From the NCBI GenBank assembly GCA_965662355.1, contig CBFIHP010000021.1, positions 1 through 64,000 of the forward strand: a DNA stretch of 64,000 nucleotides, in the 5' to 3' direction. Below the pieces are notes generated by a model that saw only the letters and a program-made list of their open reading frames with translations, was not told where the DNA came from and searched no databases. Shown piece by piece: positions 26,438-35,807 of this stretch; position 1 is the stretch's first letter, and every line of letters starts with the position of its first letter. Source of the DNA: GCA-2683825 sp965662355 (GTDB taxonomy: Bacteria > Planctomycetota > UBA1135 > GCA-002686595). A program made the position numbers and the translations under genes.

Positions 26438-28420
26438 CTAGGGCCGAATGAGGACCCGCGCACTCCGCGACTCCGGGGCGAGCCCCAGGCCCGGTCGGAA
26501 GAAGGAGAGTTCGAGTTCGAGCACGGAACCCGCGAGACTCGCGTCCGCGGGCACGCGAAGACCGATCTCGCCGACCCCCGAGCCGCCGGCCAAGCCAATC
26601 CACAGGCCGATGGCGCCGGAGATCTCGGCCCTGGAATCGCGCACGAAAAGCACGGGCAAGCTGCCCTCGTCCTCGTCACCCAGCTCGAAAACGGCCCGCA
26701 AGCTCTTGCCGACCCGCGGATGGTGCGGGGCGACGATGAGCGGGGCCAGAACGGGCCCGGCCGTTCCGATGGAACTCGGCGCCTGGTCCAGACCGCTGTG
26801 GAGACACTCGTCGGGACGACCGTCGGCTCCCACGTCTTCGCTGATGCCATCGGAGATGTCGCAGGAATCCGGCCAACCGTTGGCGTTGCAGTCCTGCTCC
26901 GTGCCCATGGCGATGTCGATGCCATCGTCGACGCCGTTGCGATTGCAGTCGAAGCCGGCATCGTCCGCGTCCGGGATGCCGTAGCCGTGTACGTAGTCCG
27001 GATCGGTCTGTCCGTTGCTTAGCCAATAGTCGCCGGTATCGAAGAGACGCGCACGCATCTGGTCGATCGTGAAATTCGGGTGGGCCTGCACGAGGCAAGC
27101 GACAAGCCCGGCCAGAATCGGTGTCGAGAGCGATGTACCCGAGACCTGTGTCGTGCAATCGGTATCGGTGGAGGAGCACACGGTCCAGGTGGAGACCCCG
27201 GTACCGAGCAACTCGGGCTTCACGCGGCCATCGGCCGTGGGACCGTCCGAAGAGAACGAAGCGATAACTCCGGCGGCGTCGACGGCACCGATCGTGAGCA
27301 CGTCGAAGGCGTCGGCGGGCGCGATCAAGGCGGAAGTGCCCGAATCGTGGCCGCTGTTGCCCGCGGCCGTGAGACAGAAGAGCCCGTTGTCGGTAGCGAT
27401 GTTGACACCCATGGTCGTGACCGCCGTCAATCCATCGAGATCGGTTTGGTTGTACCAGTCGATGTATCCGAGCGAGGACGTGGCGACATCCGCACCCTGG
27501 GCCTCGATCATCTGCATCCCGGCGACGTAGAAGTCCTCCTCTTGCTGATACTCGTTGGTCGTGTCCTCGGTCTTCGCCAACACGAAGTCCGCGTCGTACG
27601 CCGCGCCGACGAGCTCGTTCGGCAAGTAGGCCCCGATGCAGCCCAGGATGTACGTCCCGTGGGAGTGCTGCCCCGAGGGATCGCCGGCCTCGATGCCAGC
27701 GTTGCCGTCGGCGTCGACGTAGTCGTGCTCGGCGACGACGTTGACCACGTGACCGGGTTGATTGAAAGCCTCGTGGCCGCGGTGAAAGCCCGTATCGAGT
27801 ACACCGATCAGCACACCGTTGCCGGTATACCCACGGTTGTGCAAGGCGACCAGGTTCAGCTGTTGCAGCTGGGCCTCGGCCAGACCGTAGAAACCACCCA
27901 GGTTCTGGGCACCGCAAGAAGGCAGCACGTTCTGTCCCAGCTGATCGGTGCGAACACCGCGTCGTACGGGCTCGATGCGATCGACGCAGCCGAGTTCCGC
28001 GATGGCCGCGAACTGCTCCTCGGTTCCGCGCACACTGACCGCGTTCAACCAGGAGCTGGCGACGACGAGCTCGGCGCCCGTGCCGGCCACACACTCCACG
28101 TACGAGGGCGCGACGGGAACGTCATACCAATCCACGAGACCCGCGCGTTGACGTCGCAGCTCGCGCCGTTCGCGTTGGCGATCGCCCAGGTTCAGCTCGG
28201 CCTGTTCGAAGGCCTCCTTCACCGCCAGGGCATCGGGGAGCGCCTTGTCTTCGAAGAACACCCAGCCCTTGGCGAGACCCAGCTCGTCGAGCAACCTCGT
28301 CATGTGCGGGTGGATCTTCGGCTGGCTTGCGCGCTGGGACGTTTGCGCACTGGCTGCCAGACCGAGGACGGAGAGAGAAAAGAACGTGAGCCACGAAGTG
28401 GAGCGGGGAACGGGAGCCAT
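26438..28420 (-). CDS. Secreted subtilisin-like (S8) serine protease with C-terminal calcium-loop repeats
   Basis: Exported protease of 660 residues. A signal peptide ends at about residue 25 (LGLAASA), followed by a prodomain-like region to about 190. The catalytic triad is D209 (IGVLDTGFH), H254 (QHSHGTY) and S430 (VSGTSLSTP), with the oxyanion Asn N355 (AAGNSG). At about residues 490-530 come cysteine-bracketed D-x-N-x-N-G loops (CNRNGVDDGIDI, CNANGWPDSCDI), a layout common in secreted proteins of Planctomycetota. A beta-rich tail of about 120 residues follows. AAGGAAG 5 bases before the ATG is one of the few good ribosome sites in the window. Confidence 0.95.
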   Translation of the reverse strand: MAPVPRSTSWLTFFSLSVLGLAASAQTSQRASQPKIHPHMTRLLDELGLAKGWVFFEDKALPDALAVKEAFEQAELNLGDRQRERRELRRQRAGLVDWYDVPVAPSYVECVAGTGAELVVASSWLNAVSVRGTEEQFAAIAELGCVDRIEPVRRGVRTDQLGQNVLPSCGAQNLGGFYGLAEAQLQQLNLVALHNRGYTGNGVLIGVLDTGFHRGHEAFNQPGHVVNVVAEHDYVDADGNAGIEAGDPSGQHSHGTYILGCIGAYLPNELVGAAYDADFVLAKTEDTTNEYQQEEDFYVAGMQMIEAQGADVATSSLGYIDWYNQTDLDGLTAVTTMGVNIATDNGLFCLTAAGNSGHDSGTSALIAPADAFDVLTIGAVDAAGVIASFSSDGPTADGRVKPELLGTGVSTWTVCSSTDTDCTTQVSGTSLSTPILAGLVACLVQAHPNFTIDQMRARLFDTGDYWLSNGQTDPDYVHGYGIPDADDAGFDCNRNGVDDGIDIAMGTEQDCNANGWPDSCDISDGISEDVGADGRPDECLHSGLDQAPSSIGTAGPVLAPLIVAPHHPRVGKSLRAVFELGDEDEGSLPVLFVRDSRAEISGAIGLWIGLAGGSGVGEIGLRVPADASLAGSVLELELSFFRPGLGLAPESRSARVLIRP

Positions 28421-28537
28421 TGGTCTTCCTTGGTTGATCGCTGAGCCTTCCCCTCGCCTCCGGAGGCACCTCCCACTTCCAAACGAGAGGGACCCCCGGC
28501 TGGAGGACGACCCCCGTAGTCTAGTCGCCCAGCGATT

Positions 28538-29080
28538 TCAGGTGCGACGAGCGCTGCCCAGGTGCTCGGCGAAGCGCAGTCTCTGGGCGACGCTCCAGGC
28601 CAGGGCCAGGGCGTCGGTGGCGTCGTCCTTGAGGCTCTCGGTCTCGATATCGAGCAGGTTGCCGATCATGCGCGCCACCTGCTCCTTGCTGGCGGCCCCG
28701 TGGCCGACCAGGGCCTTTTTGGCCGCTGCCGGCGCGATCTCCTCGATCCGAGTGCCCCTGCGCGCGACCGCCCCCATGACGACCCCACGGGCCTCGCCGA
28801 TGCGTAGGGCGCTGCGCGCGTTGCGGGCGGAGAAGGCCCCCTCGATCGCGACCCAGGCGGGCCGCAGGCGCGCCAACATCACCTCGAGCTCGTCCAGGAG
28901 CACGCCCAGGCGCGTCGAAACGGGCTCACGGAGCGGCAGGTCCAGCACGCCGCAGGCCACGAAGCGTGGATTTTCAGGAACGATCAAGAGTGCCCCCCAC
29001 CCCACGTGACGAGTACCGGGATCGATCCCCAGCACGATCGGGTAGGGACAGTCCGGTGGGACCAGGTCCTCGGGAATCAT
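28538..29080 (-). CDS. ruvC: Crossover junction endodeoxyribonuclease RuvC
   Basis: Holliday-junction resolvase of 180 residues acting with RuvAB in recombinational repair. The four catalytic acids can be placed: D20 in LGIDPGTRHVGWG, E80 in WVAIEGAF, and D153 and D156 in KDDATDALALAW. The region between carries KKALVGHGAASKEQVARM as in the family. The start at 29080 gives a slightly long N-terminus of about 12 residues before the first strand; TAGGCT lies 8 bases upstream. It diverges from ispDF with only 50 bases between starts. No ruvA or ruvB is nearby. Confidence 0.96.
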   Translation of the reverse strand: MIPEDLVPPDCPYPIVLGIDPGTRHVGWGALLIVPENPRFVACGVLDLPLREPVSTRLGVLLDELEVMLARLRPAWVAIEGAFSARNARSALRIGEARGVVMGAVARRGTRIEEIAPAAAKKALVGHGAASKEQVARMIGNLLDIETESLKDDATDALALAWSVAQRLRFAEHLGSARRT

Positions 29081-29088
29081 GCTTGGCG

Positions 29089-29094
29089 AGCCTA
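29089..29094 (-). promoter_or_regulatory. Candidate -10 element of ruvC
   Basis: TAGGCT on the minus strand ends 8 bases before the ATG at 29080. It sits back to back with the candidate element of ispDF at 29116-29121. Confidence 0.4.
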
Positions 29095-29115
29095 CGGAAT
29101 CGCCCTCGCCTGCCG

Positions 29116-29121
29116 TACCCT
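29116..29121 (+). promoter_or_regulatory. Candidate -10 element of ispDF
   Basis: TACCCT ends 9 bases before the ATG at 29131. It overlaps the region where the divergent ruvC promoter would have its -35. Confidence 0.35.
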
Positions 29122-29130
29122 CTCGTGGCG

Positions 29131-30336
29131 ATGACCCGGGGGTTTTCGAAGTTTCAGGTCGTGGTGGTGGCCGCGGGCCGCTCCAGACGCATGCTCCAGG
29201 CGGAAAAACCCGGCCTGGGCGCTGAGCGCAAGCCCTTCCTGCCGCTGGCCGGGCGGACCGTGCTCGAACACACCTGCCTGGCCCTGGCCCGCAGCGAGCG
29301 CGTCGGCGGCATCGTCGTCGTCACCCAGGCGGAGGATGTCGAACGCGCCGAGCGGCTGTTGCGCGAGAGTCCGCTCTCGAAGCCCTTCGTGTGCGTCGAG
29401 GGCGGCGAGGAGCGCGCCGATTCCGTGCGCAGCGGCTGCGCGGTGCGCATGGAGGCGTGCCCCTTCATCGCCGTGCACGACGCGGCACGCCCCTGCGTCA
29501 GCGTCGATGCCCTGGAGCGCTTGTTCGACGCCACGGAAGAGTCCCAGGCAGCGCTACTGGCCCTGCCGATCGCGGATACCCTGAAACGTGCCGGCGAGAA
29601 CGCGACGACGAGCGAAACCGTCCCCCGCGCAGGGCTCTGGTCCGCCCAGACCCCCCAGGCTTTCTCGGCGACGCGCTTTCGCGAGCTGCTGGAGCGCGCC
29701 CGCGACGACGATTTCCGTCCCACGGACGACGCCGCTCTGTGGGAACGCTACGAGGGTTCGGTGCGCCTGGTCCTCGGGGAAGCCACGAATCTCAAGATCA
29801 CCTATCCCGAGGACCTCGCACGCGCAGAACGCTTCATGAGCGAGCCAACCAAAAAATCGAACCTGCGCGTCGGCACCGGCTTCGACATCCACCGTCTGGT
29901 CGAGGGCAGAAAGTGTGTGCTCGGAGGTATCGAGCTACCCCACGACAAGGGCCCGGAGGGGCACTCGGATGGTGACGCGGTTCTGCACGCGGTCACCGAC
30001 GCCATCCTGGGGGCCGCTGGCCTGGACGATCTCGGCACCTTGTTTCCCGATGATGATCCCGCCTTCAAGGACATCGAGAGCACGCGCCTCTTGCGTCGCG
30101 CCTGCGAGGCACTCGAGAAAGCTGGGTGGCGCGTGGTCAACATCGACATCGTCATCGCGACGGAGGGACCCCGCATCGCTCCCCATCGGAGCGAAATGCG
30201 CGCCTCGATCGCGAACTGCCTGGGTATCGAACCGACTCGAGTGAACGTGAAGGGCAAGAGCCTCGAAGGCCTGGGCGCCCTCGCTGGCGGAACCGGCGTT
30301 GCGGTTCAAGCCGTTTGCATGCTCGAGGGGTCGTAG
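29131..30336 (+). CDS. ispDF: Bifunctional MEP cytidylyltransferase / MECDP synthase (IspD-IspF fusion)
   Basis: Fusion of two enzymes of the methylerythritol phosphate isoprenoid pathway (401 residues). Residues about 8-235 are IspD: VVVAAGRSRRM with K34 in AERKPFLPLAG, VHDAARPCVS, and WSAQTPQAF. Residues about 245-401 are IspF: GTGFDIHRL with metal ligands D252 and H254, GHSDGDAVLHAVTDAI with H286, GTLFPDDDPAFK, and the C-terminal NVKGKSLEGLGALAGG. No stop separates them, and a short linker (MSEPTKKSN) joins them. The domain order is D then F, as in known IspDF fusions. ATG at 29131 is the first start consistent with the IspD fold. Confidence 0.96.
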   Translation: MTRGFSKFQVVVVAAGRSRRMLQAEKPGLGAERKPFLPLAGRTVLEHTCLALARSERVGGIVVVTQAEDVERAERLLRESPLSKPFVCVEGGEERADSVRSGCAVRMEACPFIAVHDAARPCVSVDALERLFDATEESQAALLALPIADTLKRAGENATTSETVPRAGLWSAQTPQAFSATRFRELLERARDDDFRPTDDAALWERYEGSVRLVLGEATNLKITYPEDLARAERFMSEPTKKSNLRVGTGFDIHRLVEGRKCVLGGIELPHDKGPEGHSDGDAVLHAVTDAILGAAGLDDLGTLFPDDDPAFKDIESTRLLRRACEALEKAGWRVVNIDIVIATEGPRIAPHRSEMRASIANCLGIEPTRVNVKGKSLEGLGALAGGTGVAVQAVCMLEGS

Positions 30337-30390
30337 ATTCGTTAGACCCCCACGACCGTTGCGTCATGCGGGGCCGGGAGGTGGCTCGGG

Positions 30391-32319
30391 CTATTTCGCC
30401 GGAGACCGTGAAAGCTCGGGCTCCTCACTGCCCAGGGCCTGCAGGCTGTGGAGGCGGGCGTAGGTGCCCTTCTTGGCCAGCAGCTGTTCGTGGCTGCCCA
30501 GCTCGACCAGGCGCCCCTCGTCGAGCACCGCGATGCGGTCCGCACCCCGAATCGTGGTCAGGCGGTGGGCGATGACGATGACCGTTCTGTCCTTCATCAA
30601 CTCCTCGAGAGCGACCTGGACCAAGGCTTCGGATTCGCTGTCGAGGGCACTGGTCGCCTCGTCCAGGAGCAACAGCGGAGCGCCCTTCAGAAGCGCCCGG
30701 GCGATCGTAATGCGCTGGCGTTGTCCGCCGGAGAGCCGCGAGCCCATGTCCGAGACATCCGTGGCGTAGCCTTCGGAGAGCTCGGCGATGAAGCTGTGGA
30801 TCTGGGCCGCCCGGGCCGCCACCTCGATCTCGTCTTGACTCGCCTCGGGGTTGCCGTAGCCGATGTTCTCGCCGATCGAGCTGTGGAAGAGAAAGGGCAC
30901 CTGGCCGACAAGGGCGTACTGGGCGGTCCAGTCACCGAGTGAGACCTTGCGCAGGTCGTGGCCCGCGACGACGATCCGCCCCCGATCTGGATCGATGAAA
31001 CGCGCCAGAAGATCGACCAGCGTACTCTTGCCAGCCCCCGACGCCCCCACGAGCGCGAGAGTCTCGCCCGCACGGATCTCGAGGTTGATCTCGCTCAGCG
31101 CGTCGCGCTCGCCTTCGGGATAGCGGAAGCTCAGGTTCTCGATCTTGATGCTCTCGCCCATGCCAGTGATGGGCTCGGGCCGCTCGACCTCAACCACGTC
31201 AGCCGGCTCCTGGAAGAGATCATTGATCCGCTGCGCGGCGCCCAGCGACTCCTCGACGATGGCGCGTGCGCGGGTCGCCGTCTTGACGTGATTGCTCATG
31301 CGTGAAACGAGCAGCATGAACGTCGCCATCGAACCGCCGGTGTTGAAGATGGAGAACTCGATGTTCAAGAGCCCGAGAATGAAGATCATCACCCCGATTC
31401 CGGCGAGGCTATAGAAAGCCGTCCAGCCATGGGACAGGGCGATGGCCCGCACCATCTTCATCGAGGTGTACAGGTAGTTGATGTTCTCTTCCCGATAGCG
31501 CTCGAGCTCGCGTTCGGTGCCCCCGAAGGACTTGACCGTGCGCACCCCGGCGAACATCTGGGTCAAGGTCTGGACCGACGCCCCGAGACTCGAGTGGCTG
31601 CGGAACGAGCCCCTGCGGATCTTCTTCGCCAGGAGCGAAACGGGGACCAGCGCTACAGGCACGGTCAAGAGCGCGATCGTTGCGGGCCCCGGATTCATGA
31701 CGAACAGCCAGATCAGACAGCCGATGGCCATCATGGGCTCGAGAATCAGTCCACGTGCACCGTTGGCCACCGAGTTGAGAATCGAGGTCACATCGGAGCT
31801 CACGCGGGAGAGCAGATCACCGAAACGACGTTTCTCGTGGTAGCGCAAGGAGAGCCCCATCAGGTGCCGGGCAATGTCGACGCGCAAGTCGACGACCATG
31901 GCATACGTCGCCTTGCGCGAAAGCAGCGTGAAGCCCCAGGCCGTCACCGCTCCGATGACGGCCATGCCGAGGGCCACCAGACAGACGCCGCTCAGGATGG
32001 CGAGCCGCGGCTCTTCGAACACGGTCTGCGTCTCCGACCAGGCGCGCAACCCCGCGAGGAGCTCTTGAAACCAGAGGGAGTCATCGGGCGAAGGAAGCGC
32101 TTCCGCCAGTGCGCCCGGCGTGTCACCCGTCCCGGGGAAGAGCACCTGATCCCACAACGGGACCAGCAGCAGGATGGTCCCCGATTGCGCCAGGGCGGAG
32201 ATCGCGCCGAGCAAGAGAGCCATCGAGATGGTCTTGACCTGGGGCCGCCAGAACGGCTTCAGCAGACCGATGATGAGCTCGAAGAACCCGGGTATGTCGT
32301 CTTTGGATGCCTTGGACAT
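30391..32319 (-). CDS. ABC exporter, fused permease and ATPase (MsbA/lipid-flippase-like)
   Basis: Half-transporter of 642 residues that would work as a homodimer. The membrane domain, with about six helices, spans residues 15-345. It carries an unusually long loop between the first two helices (residues about 60-105, FPGTGDTPGALAEALPSPDD). The nucleotide-binding domain has Walker A GASGAGKS (425-432), signature LSGGQRQR (from 529), Walker B LLLLDEATSALD (about 549-560) and an H-loop in IVIAHRL. The layout fits exporters of lipid A, glycolipids or peptides; substrate unknown. It starts 20 bases downstream of the stop of another envelope gene cluster member, with TACCCT 10 bases upstream of its ATG. 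Confidence 0.94.
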   Translation of the reverse strand: MSKASKDDIPGFFELIIGLLKPFWRPQVKTISMALLLGAISALAQSGTILLLVPLWDQVLFPGTGDTPGALAEALPSPDDSLWFQELLAGLRAWSETQTVFEEPRLAILSGVCLVALGMAVIGAVTAWGFTLLSRKATYAMVVDLRVDIARHLMGLSLRYHEKRRFGDLLSRVSSDVTSILNSVANGARGLILEPMMAIGCLIWLFVMNPGPATIALLTVPVALVPVSLLAKKIRRGSFRSHSSLGASVQTLTQMFAGVRTVKSFGGTERELERYREENINYLYTSMKMVRAIALSHGWTAFYSLAGIGVMIFILGLLNIEFSIFNTGGSMATFMLLVSRMSNHVKTATRARAIVEESLGAAQRINDLFQEPADVVEVERPEPITGMGESIKIENLSFRYPEGERDALSEINLEIRAGETLALVGASGAGKSTLVDLLARFIDPDRGRIVVAGHDLRKVSLGDWTAQYALVGQVPFLFHSSIGENIGYGNPEASQDEIEVAARAAQIHSFIAELSEGYATDVSDMGSRLSGGQRQRITIARALLKGAPLLLLDEATSALDSESEALVQVALEELMKDRTVIVIAHRLTTIRGADRIAVLDEGRLVELGSHEQLLAKKGTYARLHSLQALGSEEPELSRSPAK

Positions 32320-32329
32320 GGAGGCCTCC

Positions 32330-32335
32330 AGGGTA
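32330..32335 (-). promoter_or_regulatory. Candidate -10 element of the ABC exporter gene
   Basis: TACCCT on the minus strand ends 10 bases before the ATG at 32319. A GGAGG stretch in between could also serve as a ribosome site. Confidence 0.3.
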
Positions 32336-32338
32336 GCG

Positions 32339-33856
32339 CTAGAGCCCGCGAATGTCGCTCGCCGCGATCGCTTCGCCCAGGTACTCGATCAGCCGGAAGG
32401 TAACAAGGAGGCCTCGATTCCGCGAGGAATCGGGCCTGGAGCGGATCAGACGCCGGGCCGGCTCCGTACGCTCGAGCAGCAGGGGAATCATCCAGCCCCG
32501 GGAACCGGCAACCGGTGCACCGGCGGCCCCTACCTCGAGCTCGAAGAAAATCAGATCCGTCACGGAGCCACCGTTCAGGAAGCGCGTGTAGGCGTTCTCC
32601 TCGAGGATTGTCATCAGGTCTTGATACTGATGCGTGCGAAGCGACCCCGGATAGTCGTCTCGCAAGGCCCTGGGACGCCTTTGCTTGCGCAAGCTGAGAC
32701 CTATCGAGGGCGGAAACTCGGAGGACTCGCGCATCGACTCCACCCAACCACGCCCCTCCTGCGTGAGTCGCCGCAGAACCTCCTTCAAGCGTCGCTCGGA
32801 GTCTGCCCACCCATCGGGCTTCCAGGTCCTGCCCACGAAGTCATAGGCCGAGAGCAACAGCAGATCGACATTGACCGTGCTGCCCTCGATCAAAGCCAGC
32901 CGTTCGCGGAAGCTGTCAGCGAGCACCTCGGGGGTGATTTCCTCCCTGAGCAACCGGAACATGGCCTCGTTGTAGAGACGGTAGCGAAGGAACGGTTCGA
33001 GGGCGGGGAACCCGTACGTCCCGTACTCCCCGCGTTGCGCCTCGCCCGAGGCGAATTTCGAGCGAAAGGTAGCTTCACGGGCGCGCTCTTCGTCCGCGGA
33101 AAACCAAACCCCGGCCCGCGTGAATGCACCCTCCAGCACGCGTTGGTTGATGACCCACTTCTTGGCCAGCGTGACGTCCACGGGCGAGACAAAACCGGCG
33201 ATCTGTGGCCAGAGCCGCTCGAGGGTCAGCTCGTGATCCTCGAGCTTCATGAGCACCCCTTCGAGCAGAAACGCGGGACCCTCGGTGGTCACGAATCCCT
33301 GCGTGAGGGAATCGAGAACCATCTGCAGGAGCAGGTCGCGCACTTGCATCTCCCCGGCCCCCAGACCTTGTTCGGGATGGGCAGCGCGCGATTCGTGGAT
33401 CATGCGCACCTGCATCAGCATCCGCTGGCCCTGGGGCGTTGCCCCACAGGCAAGCGTGGCCGGGGGAAAGTCCGCGGGATCGTCGGGCGTGAAGAGCTCT
33501 CGCAACGTGTCCACGAAGGCGAGCCCCGACCAGGTCTGCAACTCGCCCCGCTCGAAGCCGAAGGGACGCTCCTCGAGGAAGCGAAAGGGCTCTTCGATTC
33601 CTCGCCGAATTCGCTCCTTCTCGGCGACCACCTCGAGCCGAAAGATGTCCAACCACCGTTCCCGGAACGGGCCCAGACAGATGGCCGCCTGGATCTCCGC
33701 GGGCGGAACCACGACGCCGTCGATCGACAAGGGGATGCCGAGAACGGTGTCCCCTGTCCCCTGCGGCGACGCGCACGGCAAGGAGCAAACCAGCCAGTGG
33801 ACAAACAAGAAGCCCCATCCGAGAGGACGGGGCTTCGAACGGTCGTTGCCTGTCAT
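32339..33856 (-). CDS. Secreted SurA/parvulin-like protein, paralogue of the next gene
   Basis: Predicted exported protein of 505 residues with a signal peptide (GFLFVHWLVCSLPCAS) near residues 14-30. It is clearly homologous to the product at 33876-35516. Shared blocks include KKWVINQRVLEGAFTRAGVW, DGWADSERRLKEVLRRLT, LNGGSVTDLIFFELEV and GWMIPLLLERTEPARRL. The N-terminal SIDGVVVPPAEIQ resembles the first strand-helix of SurA-type chaperones. Substrate-binding parvulin residues are not clear, so a chaperone role is more likely than isomerase activity. A terminator-like hairpin lies inside its first codons. Function is inferred only. Confidence 0.8.
   Translation of the reverse strand: MTGNDRSKPRPLGWGFLFVHWLVCSLPCASPQGTGDTVLGIPLSIDGVVVPPAEIQAAICLGPFRERWLDIFRLEVVAEKERIRRGIEEPFRFLEERPFGFERGELQTWSGLAFVDTLRELFTPDDPADFPPATLACGATPQGQRMLMQVRMIHESRAAHPEQGLGAGEMQVRDLLLQMVLDSLTQGFVTTEGPAFLLEGVLMKLEDHELTLERLWPQIAGFVSPVDVTLAKKWVINQRVLEGAFTRAGVWFSADEERAREATFRSKFASGEAQRGEYGTYGFPALEPFLRYRLYNEAMFRLLREEITPEVLADSFRERLALIEGSTVNVDLLLLSAYDFVGRTWKPDGWADSERRLKEVLRRLTQEGRGWVESMRESSEFPPSIGLSLRKQRRPRALRDDYPGSLRTHQYQDLMTILEENAYTRFLNGGSVTDLIFFELEVGAAGAPVAGSRGWMIPLLLERTEPARRLIRSRPDSSRNRGLLVTFRLIEYLGEAIAASDIRGL
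33804..33835 (-). terminator. Terminator-like hairpin after the upstream paralogue, inside the next gene's 5' end
   Basis: The arms AAGCCCC and GGGGCTT (33810-33835) form a 7-bp stem with a 12-base loop. On the minus strand the stem is followed by the T-rich run TCTTGTTTGT. It lies about 40 bases after the stop at 33876 but within codons 8-16 of the next gene, so it could be an intrinsic terminator, an attenuator or chance. Confidence 0.45.
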
Positions 33857-33875
33857 GGGACAGGGTGTACCAGAA

Positions 33876-35516
33876 TCACTGTGCTCGCGGCTCGTCGATC
33901 CCGCGAACATCGTTCTTGCTGACGAGATCGGCGACGTACATCCGCAGGTGGTAGTTCAGGTAGTCCTGCTCGATCAGGGTGCGCATGTTTTCCTCGCTGG
34001 TGCTGAGGCGCGCGGGCGGATCGGAGCGACGATGCAGGAGCGGGATGTACCAGCCCTTCGGGCCTCTCATGGCTTCGCCGATTTGATCGACTTCCTGCTC
34101 GTAGAAGATGTAGTCCGTGATCGAATCACCGTTCAAGAACAACCAGTAGTCGCTCTCGTCGAGGTTCTTCATCAGGATGTTGCGCTGCTTGTTGCGGAAA
34201 CGCCCCTTGTCCGTGATCCAGTGCGGAGGCTCCTGACCCATCTGGGACTTCGGAATCGGGAGGTCATAGAACTCGGAGTGCTTTTGAAGCACCTGGTCCC
34301 AGGGCTTCCCGTCCTCGACCAGGAGGCGCAAGACCTCCTTCGTCTTGGCTTCGGCCTCGGCCCAGCCGTTCTCTTTCCACTGGTTGGCCTTGTGGTCGTA
34401 GGCCGAAAGCAGGATGACGTCGGCATCGACGGTGACCTGACCGATGAGGTGGCGCGTGCGACGCTTGCCGTACTCCTCCAGGACCTCGTCGGTCATCTTC
34501 TCCTTCATCAGGCGGTGGAAGGACTCGTAGGCCCGGTAGTACTTCTTGTACGCACCGACCGAAGGGAAGTGCTTCACCGTGACGGCCAGCCGCTCGATGC
34601 TGAAGATCGACCCCTTGTAGGGCTCGGCGTGGTCGAAATAGGCCTGCTTGCCCTCTTCCTCGGTCATCCAGACACCTGCCTCGCTGAGCGCTTGCTCGAG
34701 CAGGGTCATGTTGGTGAGCCATTGCTTGGCGGCGCGCACCTCCATGGAAGTGACACGGCTCTTGACCTGATTCCAGATCGTGTCGATCAGGATGTCCTTG
34801 CCGTTCACGCGCAGGAGCACGTTGCGCGGTAGGAGCGCCTCGTCGTCCACGATGTCCGCGGTGTCGCCCAGGTACTTGACGATCTGCTGCAGCAGCATCG
34901 TCTGAAAGACGCGCTCGCCGGGGCTCACGCCCTCCAGGTCATTGGCGACGCGCAGGTCGTAGGCGATCTTCATCTGATCGATGAGCTGGTCGCCGTTCTC
35001 CTGTGCCTTGAGGGCCGTGATGGTCGTGTCGCTGTAGTCCGAAGGGTTCTCGGGCAGGAAGACTCGCTTGAAGATCTCCGTGGTCCTCACGAGGCGCTTA
35101 CCACCGTCGTCCTTCTTGAGCACCTGCTCAAGAGTGACGTCGCCCTCGGGATACTCCTCCTTGAGCTGCTCTTCGACCTTCTCGAAGATCTCGTTGATGT
35201 CCTCGTCGGAGACCTCGAAGCCCTCGACCGACTTGCCGGCCTTCGCCTGCAGCTCGAGCTCTTCGCTCGTGTAGATCTTGAGCTTCTCGGCTTCGATGTG
35301 GTTCTGAGCCAGGGCACTGAGGCAGACCTGGCGCTTGATTGATTGGGAAGGAATCGCCTGGCCGTTGATCACTAGCTTGGCCCCGAAGAGGGGGTCGGCG
35401 GCCTCCTTGGCATCCTCTTGGGCACCCTCTTGGGGCACGCTGGGCAGGGGAGCCGTGGCGAGGGCCGGGAGAACAAGGGCGAGAATGGGGAGAGAAAAAA
35501 GGGAGAAGCGTCGCAT
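33876..35516 (-). CDS. Secreted SurA/parvulin-like protein with three NG-x-x-I elements
   Basis: Predicted exported protein of 546 residues. A signal peptide (SLPILALVLPALATA) covers about residues 7-22. Three similar strand-helix starts occur: VINGQAIPSQSIK (about 49-61), RVNGKDILIDTIW (about 237-249) and FLNGDSITDYIFY (about 460-472). Each resembles the V-N-G-x-x-I-T opening of SurA/PpiC N-domains. Residues about 360-415 look like a worn parvulin core (VTVDADVILLSAY, AKTKEVLRLLVEDGKPWDQV). I take the ATG at 35516; a GTG one codon earlier is possible. It is followed on the same strand by its paralogue and faces a divergent set of secreted-protein genes. Function inferred: envelope protein folding. 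Confidence 0.82.
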   Translation of the reverse strand: MRRFSLFSLPILALVLPALATAPLPSVPQEGAQEDAKEAADPLFGAKLVINGQAIPSQSIKRQVCLSALAQNHIEAEKLKIYTSEELELQAKAGKSVEGFEVSDEDINEIFEKVEEQLKEEYPEGDVTLEQVLKKDDGGKRLVRTTEIFKRVFLPENPSDYSDTTITALKAQENGDQLIDQMKIAYDLRVANDLEGVSPGERVFQTMLLQQIVKYLGDTADIVDDEALLPRNVLLRVNGKDILIDTIWNQVKSRVTSMEVRAAKQWLTNMTLLEQALSEAGVWMTEEEGKQAYFDHAEPYKGSIFSIERLAVTVKHFPSVGAYKKYYRAYESFHRLMKEKMTDEVLEEYGKRRTRHLIGQVTVDADVILLSAYDHKANQWKENGWAEAEAKTKEVLRLLVEDGKPWDQVLQKHSEFYDLPIPKSQMGQEPPHWITDKGRFRNKQRNILMKNLDESDYWLFLNGDSITDYIFYEQEVDQIGEAMRGPKGWYIPLLHRRSDPPARLSTSEENMRTLIEQDYLNYHLRMYVADLVSKNDVRGIDEPRAQ

Positions 35517-35807
35517 CACGTTCTCGAAATCAATGTCAGGGGGATGATGGGGACAGAGGCGGGGGATGGTCCGACTACGCGCGGAGAGGCGGGGCGTGAG
35601 CCCGTTTTCGACTCTTTAGACGTTCCTCCATCGGAGAGGATCCCGTTGCGAGCAAAGAAAACGGACGGAAAGCCTAGCGAGTCTGCCTCAGGAGGCGAAA
35701 TCGACCCCACCATGCCTTCCCAAGGCCCACCTGGACAGTCCCTGAGGCTGCCCCTCGCCGCCCCCCCTGCTAAGATGGGCGTCGGACGAATCCACCGTCC
35801 AGCATCC

